64,000 nt of DNA from Gammaproteobacteria bacterium (lineage in GTDB: Bacteria > Pseudomonadota > Gammaproteobacteria > Xanthomonadales > SZUA-36). Below, piece by piece: positions 57,217 through 64,000 of this stretch (positions are counted from its first letter, which is position 1; each line of letters begins with the position of its first letter). The DNA lies in contig JAJFLB010000021.1 of NCBI GenBank assembly GCA_021772915.1, positions 20,117 through 84,116 on the forward strand, given 5' to 3'. A program made the position numbers and the translations under genes. The notes beneath the pieces are model-generated. The model saw only the letters and a program-made list of their open reading frames with translations, did not search any database and was not told the origin of the DNA.

Positions 57217-58368
57217 CTACAAAGCCCGATGCCCAGCCTTCAGCGCGATCAGGTCGTGTGTGATGACCTTTTTTCTCCACCCGGAAAGCCGATCGGGCAG
57301 GGGCTCTGCCGCTGGTAACAGCAATAGATTTTCCAGCTCTCTTCGGGATGCGAGCAATGCAGGATCAACTGCAAGTACCTTCGCTTTTGCTTGCACCAAT
57401 TTGCGCATATTCTTCAACAATGGTCTCTGCTCTGAGTCAAGTGTTGCAGGTGGCACGGCTTGCAGTCCACTCTGGAGCACCTGTTCCACTGCGGAAACCA
57501 TTGTTTTTCCAAAGCGTTGGAGTGTCCTCGGGTGTAATACGTCCAATCTGCTCAGTACGTCCAAATTTGTGGGTTGCTGTTGCGAAATTTTCATCAGAGC
57601 GACGTCCGGCACGACAAAACCACGGGCAAGGTTACGATGTTCTGCCTGTTGATCCCTCCAGTACGCAAGTTTTTGCAAAATCGCCAGCGATGCCCCATCC
57701 AGTCGGTTATTGCCATTGATTCTTTGCCATGCCTGTTTCGGATCTGCGGGGGTCCGCGCTTTACACAGCAGGTTCTTACTGTCTTCGGCGACCCATTGCA
57801 TCCGGCCCAGATCATTGAGACGTGTGACCAACTCCTTGTACATCAGTGGTAGCAGGCATACATCAAGGGCTGCATAATGAAGCTGGGCAGGCCGCAACGG
57901 CCGTTTACACCAATTTGAGCGTGTTTCGTCCTTGCTGATTGATATGTTGACTAGCCATTCAACCGTTTTGTGGTAGCCCATTTGCAAGGACTGGCCAGCT
58001 ACGGCGCATGCAATTTGAGTATCGAACAAGGGTTCCGGAACATGGTCCGTGGCATCGATAAGAACCCCAAGATCCTCCGATGGAGCATGCAAAACCTTCA
58101 AAGTTTCTTGCTTCTTCAATACAGCGGCAAGCGGATGTAGCGGTCCGGTCTTCAATGGGTCGACCAGCCAAACACGCTGACCATCAGAGAGTTGAACCAG
58201 ACCAAGATCCGCACGCCAGGTGCGTTCGCGGACAAACTCGGTGTCTATTGCAATGATTTCGCACTGTAACCACGCTTCCGCAGCCTTCTCCAGCTGCGCT
58301 GCTGACTCTATTATCAATGGTTGGTCAGCGGCCGCAAGAGCGACCTCAATTTTGCTTTGTCTGTTCAT
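57217..58368 (-). CDS. rnd: Ribonuclease D
   Basis: 3-prime exoribonuclease that trims tRNA precursors. The 383 residues have the DEDD exonuclease domain, with IAIDTEFVRERTW near 40 for Exo I, VLHAPSEDLGVL near 94 for Exo II and a YAALDVCLLPLMYKEL block near 170 for Exo III with its Tyr, followed by an HRDC domain near 210-290. Length matches E. coli RNase D. It is divergent from the SUMF1-domain gene across 182 bp of AT-rich intergenic DNA. Confidence 0.94.
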   Translation of the reverse strand: MNRQSKIEVALAAADQPLIIESAAQLEKAAEAWLQCEIIAIDTEFVRERTWRADLGLVQLSDGQRVWLVDPLKTGPLHPLAAVLKKQETLKVLHAPSEDLGVLIDATDHVPEPLFDTQIACAVAGQSLQMGYHKTVEWLVNISISKDETRSNWCKRPLRPAQLHYAALDVCLLPLMYKELVTRLNDLGRMQWVAEDSKNLLCKARTPADPKQAWQRINGNNRLDGASLAILQKLAYWRDQQAEHRNLARGFVVPDVALMKISQQQPTNLDVLSRLDVLHPRTLQRFGKTMVSAVEQVLQSGLQAVPPATLDSEQRPLLKNMRKLVQAKAKVLAVDPALLASRRELENLLLLPAAEPLPDRLSGWRKKVITHDLIALKAGHRAL

Positions 58369-58550
58369 GGGAGCTTGTAATATTTTTCTTTTTAGATATT
58401 GCTTTACATAGTGTTAGAAGTATATTTTACAGTGTTTTCTCTTGCTTGTTGTCAGGCCATTTCTGAGTTAAGGTAAAATGTTGAATGCTGGCAGAGCTTG
58501 TCTGCAGCAGAAACCTTAACACGATGGTAACTCCAGGCAAGGGAATTTGC

Positions 58551-60425
58551 ATGTTCGCCGGTAATAATTCAATTGCGTCGCAGATGGGAGGTTCAGTCCG
58601 GTTAATCGTTGCCGGTCTGTTCTTGTCCGTGGCTGGTGCCGCATCTCTCCAGCCATCGGATCAGTCCGAGAGGGTTAGTTCACCTCAGATTCAGCCAAGC
58701 GAGAATGACAAAGCGGATACTGACCGTCACATTGCGCGTCTTGGTGAGGTCAATACCAATGAGTGGGAGCTGGATCTTGCGCTGCCCCCTGAGACATCAT
58801 TCGCCTCGTCAGCCGATGCTGATTTGGCCCTGCCTGACGAAAAGCAGCAACAAAAGCTGCAACGACTGATTTCAGATTTGGCTTCCAGTCCCGAGGACAC
58901 CACTACACTGGCAGAATTAGATACTCTGCTGACAGAAGTACTGGGTCAGGTCAGTCATTTGATTGAAGTGGGTGCGTATCAGGGTGCTGCAGGGCTATTG
59001 GCAGTGATTCAGTCCATCGACCCAAACCTTAATGGATTCAAGACCACACAAAAGCGTCTGCTCGATTTGAAGCAGGCAGACGTCTTAATGGAAGCCGCAC
59101 AGACGGCAATTGAAGCCCGGAAATTTGTTGATCCGGCAGGCGACAACGCCGTTTACTACTTCAATAAAACCTTGCAAATAGATCCACAGAGCCAGCTGGC
59201 GCAACAGGGCCTGAAACGTGTCCAGGACGTTCTGGTGCAACTGGCGCTGGATTCGGCCAGGGAGCTGGATTTTGAAATGGCTGATGCGTGGCTGGTGCAG
59301 GCCGGTACCGTGCCGGATCAGCAAAAACTGGTTTTGGATGCGCGTGCTGAGGTGGCAAGAATCCAACTTGAACGGGCAATGGAATTGGAGCTATTGGCAA
59401 CAGCGGCCATGGAGTCTGGTAATTTCGACCTTGCCGAATTTCATCTTATTGACCTGGTCGCCCTGGGAGGGCAGGAACATAGGATTAAGTCATTAAGGCA
59501 AATCCTAAGGGAAACACGCTACTACAGTGGATTTGAACCGGGTCAGGTTTTTAGCGATCCTTTCCTGCGTTCGCAGGACAAGGGACCAGAGGTCGTCATC
59601 ATAGCTGCCGGCAGTTTTTTGATGGGCTCGCCAGAGAAGTCTGCGAGCGCGGATGCCAGTGAGCGACCACGACACCGGGTAACCATGAGGCGCGGTTTTG
59701 CCCTGGGTGTAAGGGAAGTGACGGTTGCGGAATTTCGTCTTTTTGTTGAGCGTAGCGGTCACCAGACAGCTGCAGATCATGCAGGTAGTTCAACTGTTTA
59801 CGATGAAGTGGGTGGTCGCCTCAACACACGTGTATGGGTCAACTGGGAACATGATTACCGTGGTAAAAAAGCCGGGCCGGGAGCCCCTGTGTTGCATATT
59901 GATTGGCATGATGCCAAGGCCTATGTGGCGTGGTTGGCGCGAGAAACGGGGAAGCGTTATCGTCTACCCACCGAAGCTGAGTACGAATTTGTGGCCAGGG
60001 CCGGTGGTAACGACACCTATTGGTGGGGTGAGGGCTCACCAGCAGAAGTGGTCGAAAACCTTAAAGGAGAGAGAGACAAGTCTCCCAATAAGCGACGCTG
60101 GACCACTGCATTTCGAAGGTATGGCGATACCTTTTGGGGCCCGGCACCGGCAGGATCTTTTGCTGACAGCCCAGATAGACATCCCATGGGTGTCCACGAT
60201 ATTGCAGGTAATGTCAGTGAATGGACAGAAGATTGTTGGCATCAAAATTACATCCAGGCACCCGTAGATGGTTCTGCCTGGGTTAACCCCGGTTGTAAGC
60301 GCACCGTCGTTAGGGGAGGGTATTGGGGCAGTGCGCCGGCGCAAAGCCGTGCAGCATTCCGAATATCTGCTAAACAGGAGACCTTTGGGCCGGTAGTAGG
60401 TATTCGCATCGCACGGGACCTGTAG
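58551..60425 (+). CDS. Exported SUMF1/FGE-fold protein with helical-repeat N-terminal region
   Basis: 624 residues. A likely signal peptide or anchor (SVRLIVAGLFLSVAGAAS) is followed by a helix-rich, TPR-like stretch (about 100-330; YYFNKTLQIDPQSQLAQQGL is typical). A C-terminal SUMF1 domain runs from about 348: VVIIAAGSFLMGSPE, VTVAEFRLFVERSGH, RLPTEAEYEFVARAGG, DIAGNVSEWTEDCW, VVRGGYWGSAP. True formylglycine-generating enzymes need two Cys in the final R-G-G-S-W-x-C/S-x-x-x-C region; here it reads GGYWGSAPAQSRAAFR with none. It is therefore probably a structural or binding protein, not a sulfatase activator. The ATG at 58551 is preferred after AAGGGAA; the frame opens at 58485. Confidence 0.82.
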   Translation: MFAGNNSIASQMGGSVRLIVAGLFLSVAGAASLQPSDQSERVSSPQIQPSENDKADTDRHIARLGEVNTNEWELDLALPPETSFASSADADLALPDEKQQQKLQRLISDLASSPEDTTTLAELDTLLTEVLGQVSHLIEVGAYQGAAGLLAVIQSIDPNLNGFKTTQKRLLDLKQADVLMEAAQTAIEARKFVDPAGDNAVYYFNKTLQIDPQSQLAQQGLKRVQDVLVQLALDSARELDFEMADAWLVQAGTVPDQQKLVLDARAEVARIQLERAMELELLATAAMESGNFDLAEFHLIDLVALGGQEHRIKSLRQILRETRYYSGFEPGQVFSDPFLRSQDKGPEVVIIAAGSFLMGSPEKSASADASERPRHRVTMRRGFALGVREVTVAEFRLFVERSGHQTAADHAGSSTVYDEVGGRLNTRVWVNWEHDYRGKKAGPGAPVLHIDWHDAKAYVAWLARETGKRYRLPTEAEYEFVARAGGNDTYWWGEGSPAEVVENLKGERDKSPNKRRWTTAFRRYGDTFWGPAPAGSFADSPDRHPMGVHDIAGNVSEWTEDCWHQNYIQAPVDGSAWVNPGCKRTVVRGGYWGSAPAQSRAAFRISAKQETFGPVVGIRIARDL

Positions 60426-60476
60426 CCGGCACATCGAGCCGAACAGCACAGCTTCCCGGCTTACTGATGAAGCTGC

Positions 60477-61349
60477 CTAAGGTCCTTCTTCCGGCTTGGT
60501 CTGAAATAGGGTATTGATAATCAGGGCCAGGTTTGAGGCTCCCGTAGTAATTTGCTGTTGCAGCAAGACCCAGCTTCTGAGACTGTAATCGTTGCTGATT
60601 TTATTACCCGTCTTGTAAATCTGTTGCTCGACCAAAGCATGTGATTTTTCAGTCCAGTCATTCACCATGGAAGGTGTCCAGGAACTGGCCTGGATCCTCA
60701 GGTCTTTGTCCAGCAAGTCAACCAGGGTTCGCCAGTCATCGGCGTATTTCTTAATCAGCGTGCTGTCCCAAAATGTATGCAGGTTTGACTCGTGATGCTC
60801 AAACGTAATCCTGAAATCGTTTCCCCCCCGGTCACTTGCGTAACCTGCGTGCAATGGTTGGTGCAGGTCGGCCACAAGGTGGCATACCCAGTTGAAGGCA
60901 CGTCGACGTTTGATCTTACTTTCGTGTGGGTTTCCCAACTCCCTGGCATACCGCTTGATGGCTTCTGTATTACAAAGTTTTTCAGGACAGTCACGCGGTT
61001 GTGAGTATTGGGTTTCACCGGGTGGGATGTTGATGTAATGCAGCGGACTGGTCCACGCCCACCGCTTCGTCTCACGTATTTTATCAGGCCAGTTACAGGA
61101 CTCAATCATGGTTCGTGGGCCGACCGAGCCCAACAGCGCGGTGAGTTTGTGTTTCGCCTCGGGATGCAGCTGTGTCATTGCGAGAATCCCCACGCCACTG
61201 TGACCATCCGGTCCCCAGGCAAACGAGGTCTGGCTGAAAGCGACAACAATGCAAAGGCCCAGCCATTGTGCCCTGATTCGACCAAACAGGCTAGTTGTGG
61301 CCTCTGGCAGGTATTGTAAGGAAGGGGTTAAGTCGGTATTTGAAGGCAC
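60477..61349 (-). CDS. S1/P1-type zinc nuclease, exported
   Basis: Single-strand nuclease/3'-nucleotidase family, 290 residues. A signal peptide ends at SFA, making Trp45 the mature N-terminus; in this family Trp1 and the His five residues on (WGPDGH here) bind zinc. Other ligands are visible: Asp in CNWPDK, His in PLHYINIP, His and Asp in CHLVADLHQPLH and His/Asp in LHTFWDST. All three zinc sites look complete. The start is GTG at 61349. It is convergent with the SUMF1-domain gene and divergent from the histidine kinase. The likely role is nucleotide scavenging in the periplasm. Confidence 0.9.
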   Translation of the reverse strand: MPSNTDLTPSLQYLPEATTSLFGRIRAQWLGLCIVVAFSQTSFAWGPDGHSGVGILAMTQLHPEAKHKLTALLGSVGPRTMIESCNWPDKIRETKRWAWTSPLHYINIPPGETQYSQPRDCPEKLCNTEAIKRYARELGNPHESKIKRRRAFNWVCHLVADLHQPLHAGYASDRGGNDFRITFEHHESNLHTFWDSTLIKKYADDWRTLVDLLDKDLRIQASSWTPSMVNDWTEKSHALVEQQIYKTGNKISNDYSLRSWVLLQQQITTGASNLALIINTLFQTKPEEGP

Positions 61350-61615
61350 GTCCTAATTTAGCACAGGGGTGATAGGCGGACCACAATGAGTCGAAGCAAC
61401 CTGACCTAGGTCCATAAAGCATGTTGTGGGATGGAGGATGGCCGTCACCAAATAACTGAATCCGCTCAATTGCAGCTACTCAATCATGGTTTGTGGGCCC
61501 ATGTCGAAAACCTACCAAAACCTGGCGGTTATGGAATTATGTTCATCCCCCTACCATTTGACCTACATCAACGCGTATTTTTGTGTTGCAGCGTACAATC
61601 GGCTGCCATAACAGT

Positions 61616-64000
61616 ATGAAGTTGTTGCCTGGAAACTTTCGGACACCCAAATCGCTGACCATTCTAGGTGGCGCATCGGCGGCGTTCCTTGGCGTGTCGG
61701 TCTTGTTGGGCTGGTATACACAAAACGTAGCACTGATCCAGGTTTCGGCAACCTTTGTACCCATGCAGTTTAATACTGCCCTATGTTTCTTGTTTAGCGG
61801 GCTGGGGCTACTTGTTGTCACCATAGGGCATCATCGCACAGGTCTGTTCCTTGGCATTTTGGTGATGTTCAGCGGGCTGTTGACGCTTGCACAGTATCTG
61901 TTTGGAATTGATTTTGGCATCGACCAGCTTCTGATGCGCCATTACATCATGGTCGAAACCTCGCACCCAGGCCGTATGGCGCCCAACACAGCCCTGTGTT
62001 TCGCACTGGTGGGTGCGGCTTTAACCGTGGCTGGTGGCATGCCTAAAGAGCCGAAATGCTCCGTGCACATCGCTACACTGGGGTCATTGGCATTTGCCCT
62101 GGGGGCAATCGCCCTGATGGGTTATGCGGTTGGTCTGGAAGCGGCCTACGGTTGGGGGGAATTGACCCACATGGCAGTGCATACGGCGGCTGGCTTTATC
62201 GTTCTTGGAGTGGCTGTTGTCAGCCTTGCCTGGCACCGAAGTATTTTCATCTTTTCTTACTTACCGACTTGGTTTCCGGTGCCGGTTGGTATTGGCGTCG
62301 CGACGATTATGACAGCCTTGTGGCAGGCGCTCGATTCTCAAGAGACTCAAACGGTTGCACATTACGGCCACCCCCTGCCAGCCGCGTACATCGACGAAGT
62401 GCTGTTGGTGGTCGGCATCGTGCTTGCTTTAGTGCTTTCGCTGACTGTGTTTCTCGCCCAATCAGCCAGATCCAGGGGGCAGGAAGCCCTGGCAGCAAAT
62501 CGCGAACTGGCAGACGAAATTGACAAGCACAAGCAAGCCGATAAGGAGTTAAGAGAGAGCAAGGAAAAATTCTTCAAAGCGTTTCATTCTCACCCCATCC
62601 CGATGCAGATCCTAAACCTTGAGAGCGGTGAAAGACTGGAGATCAATAAACGCTGCCTTGATCTGTACGAGGTCGAGAATCTGGCCGAGCTCAACAAGAG
62701 TATTTTTAAAAGTAACAATTGGGTCGATGCCGGTGCGCAGTCGGAATCGATCCGGCGATTGCTTGATGAAGGGACTCTGCATGACTATCCGATCGAGATC
62801 TTATCCAAATCCAAGGAGGTCAGACACCTGCGTGCGCACGCCTCCTTGCTTACACTGGGTGAAGGCCGGACGGCTGTTGTTTCTTATGTAGATGTCACCC
62901 AGCGCAAGTTGGCAGATGCCGAGCTTGAAAACTACCGTAATCGTCTTGAGGAGCAAGTCGCGGAACGCACTGGGGAGCTGACTGAAGCGAGAGCTAACCT
63001 GCAAATCGTTAATCAAGCCTTGCTGGACAGTGAAGCACAATTCAAAAGGGCTGCCAAGGCCACCCGACTCGGTCATTGGTATCTGGACAAATCGAAAGGT
63101 GAATATACAACCATCTCCGAGGAATACGCAAGTATCCATGGCTACACGGTGGATGAGTTTTTGCAACGCTACCGGATACAGGAAGACGATTTTGAAACCA
63201 TTCATCCGGAGGATCGTGCGCGTGTACAGGCGCTTTATGACCAGGAAGATTCCGCAGAATTGGAGTTTCGAATTATTTGCAGGGATGGCAGTGTGAAGTA
63301 CGTGCGCGAGTCCTACAAGGAGGTTCTAAATAATGAAGGTGAGTCTGTGGGAGAAACGGGTACCTTCCAGGACATCAGCGAGAGTAAGCTGGCCGAGTTC
63401 GAATTACACGCCGCCAAGGCGGCTGCTGAGGCAGCCAGCAAGGCAAAAAGCGCCTTTTTAGCCAATATGAGCCATGAGATCCGTACGCCAATGAATGCCA
63501 TTATCGGGCTCACTCATTTGCTGCAACGAGACCACCTGACCGAGAAGCAGACCAAGCAGTTGGTCAAGATCGATAGCTCAGCCACCCACCTGCTGGCGAT
63601 TCTCAATGATGTGCTGGATCTTTCCAAGATCGAGGCCGGCAAGTTGAGTCTGGAACAAACAGATTTTCAGCTGAGTACGATATTCGATCATATCCAGTCA
63701 CTGTTCACAGGCCAGGCCAGAGACAAGCGTTTGAGCATTGAAGTGGACCGGAACGACGTACCAATCTGGTTGCGGGGTGACCCCACGCGTCTGCGCCAGG
63801 CCCTGCTCAACTTTGTCGGCAATGCGGTCAAGTTTAGTGAGCAAGGAAAGATCCTGCTACGTGCCTTGCTGTTGGAAGAGCAAGACGATGAGTTACTGGT
63901 CCGGTTCGAGGTGCAGGATTCAGGGATTGGCATCAGTGCTGAGAGTCAAGCCGAATTATTCAAGGCCTTTGAGCAGGCCGATGCCTCCACCACGCGTAAA
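61616..64000 (+). CDS. Multi-pass membrane PAS sensor histidine kinase, N-terminal 795 codons
   Basis: The frame starts at ATG 61616 and is open to the window edge. About eight TM helices (residues 14-285) come first; two of them share an N-T-A-L-C-F motif, suggesting an internal duplication in the sensor. A coiled coil leads into a PAS-like domain near 320-430, then a second coiled coil and a second PAS near 475-595 (GHWYLDKSKGEYTTISEEYA). HisKA follows with H-box SHEIRTPMNAIIG (His620), then HATPase with NFVGNAVKFS near 731, DSGIGIS near 767 and the F-box LFKAFEQADAS. Receiver and Hpt domains probably follow beyond the edge, as in hybrid kinases. The signal is unknown. Confidence 0.9.
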   Translation, partial: MKLLPGNFRTPKSLTILGGASAAFLGVSVLLGWYTQNVALIQVSATFVPMQFNTALCFLFSGLGLLVVTIGHHRTGLFLGILVMFSGLLTLAQYLFGIDFGIDQLLMRHYIMVETSHPGRMAPNTALCFALVGAALTVAGGMPKEPKCSVHIATLGSLAFALGAIALMGYAVGLEAAYGWGELTHMAVHTAAGFIVLGVAVVSLAWHRSIFIFSYLPTWFPVPVGIGVATIMTALWQALDSQETQTVAHYGHPLPAAYIDEVLLVVGIVLALVLSLTVFLAQSARSRGQEALAANRELADEIDKHKQADKELRESKEKFFKAFHSHPIPMQILNLESGERLEINKRCLDLYEVENLAELNKSIFKSNNWVDAGAQSESIRRLLDEGTLHDYPIEILSKSKEVRHLRAHASLLTLGEGRTAVVSYVDVTQRKLADAELENYRNRLEEQVAERTGELTEARANLQIVNQALLDSEAQFKRAAKATRLGHWYLDKSKGEYTTISEEYASIHGYTVDEFLQRYRIQEDDFETIHPEDRARVQALYDQEDSAELEFRIICRDGSVKYVRESYKEVLNNEGESVGETGTFQDISESKLAEFELHAAKAAAEAASKAKSAFLANMSHEIRTPMNAIIGLTHLLQRDHLTEKQTKQLVKIDSSATHLLAILNDVLDLSKIEAGKLSLEQTDFQLSTIFDHIQSLFTGQARDKRLSIEVDRNDVPIWLRGDPTRLRQALLNFVGNAVKFSEQGKILLRALLLEEQDDELLVRFEVQDSGIGISAESQAELFKAFEQADASTTRK

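Noticed and set aside
61431..61619. A 62-codon plus-strand frame upstream of the histidine kinase.
   Set aside because: No ribosome-binding site or family match. The region is better read as kinase/nuclease promoter DNA with a decayed nuclease segment on the other strand.
1..64000. CRISPR arrays, tRNA or rRNA genes, prophage, toxin-antitoxin or defence islands.
   Set aside because: No regular direct repeats, cloverleaf-like intergenic sequences, integrase, capsid or restriction genes were seen. Intergenic space is short and gene content is core-type.

Overview
The window reads as a conserved chromosomal stretch of a free-living, aerobic, heterotrophic gammaproteobacterium of the broad Pseudomonas/Cellvibrio/marine type, with GC content of roughly one half. 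The assignment rests on gene order: rhlB divergent from trxA-rho, ftsE-ftsX-rpoH, gpmI-envC, a yibN-like gene followed by secB-gpsA-trmL, xseB-ispA-dxs, accA-tilS, ubiG-gph, and a split class II ribonucleotide reductase (nrdJa-nrdJb) as in Pseudomonas aeruginosa. No rRNA, tRNA, CRISPR array, prophage or intact transposase gene was recognised.

Layout. 1-6.1 kb: partial urocanase (hutU), dsbB, a class II DAHP synthase, bipA/typA, pdxB. 6.3-14.7 kb: a six-gene propionate/methylmalonyl-CoA operon (FabD-like acyltransferase, methylmalonyl-CoA mutase, pccB, pccA, meaB, epimerase-like VOC protein). It is followed by a 269-bp transposase-less element with perfect 25-bp terminal inverted repeats. 15-22.5 kb: mdh, rho, trxA, rhlB, ftsE, ftsX, rpoH. 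22.5-29 kb (minus strand): a metallo-hydrolase, gcvP, ctaB, ctaA and an N-terminal remnant of cytochrome c oxidase subunit II. 29.5-33 kb: gspA/exeA-like, gspB-like, a rhomboid protease, a DUF1820 protein. 33-39.4 kb: envC, gpmI, a rhodanese, secB, gpsA, trmL, an unknown periplasmic protein. 39.5-45.6 kb: nrdJa-nrdJb under two NrdR boxes, then deoA-deoD-cdd and a universal stress protein. 45.6-54.1 kb (minus strand): dxs, ispA, xseB, tilS, accA, gluQ and a FimX-like degenerate GGDEF/EAL protein. 54.3-58.4 kb: efp, a 44-codon remnant that looks like the start of an mtaD-type hydrolase, ubiG, gph, a GFA-type zinc protein, fmdB, rnd. 58.5-64 kb: an exported SUMF1-domain protein lacking the FGE cysteines, an S1/P1 nuclease, and the first 795 codons of a membrane histidine kinase cut by the window edge.

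How the genes work together. PccAB, the epimerase-like protein, the mutase and MeaB would carry propionyl-CoA to succinyl-CoA, with malate dehydrogenase just beyond. Both the mutase and NrdJ need adenosylcobalamin, so this cell must make or import B12. NrdJ makes deoxynucleotides and the deoA-deoD-cdd genes beside it salvage nucleosides. CtaA/CtaB make heme A, but the oxidase structural genes normally upstream are gone except for a coxB stub.

Most of the window is ordinary core genome. The points most worth a second look are the inverted-repeat element and its scattered end-like fragments at gene borders, the collapsed cox locus, the mtaD-like stub coupled to ubiG, the unknown periplasmic protein with a duplicated Cys motif, the catalytically dead-looking SUMF1 protein, and the nested hairpin in front of deoA.
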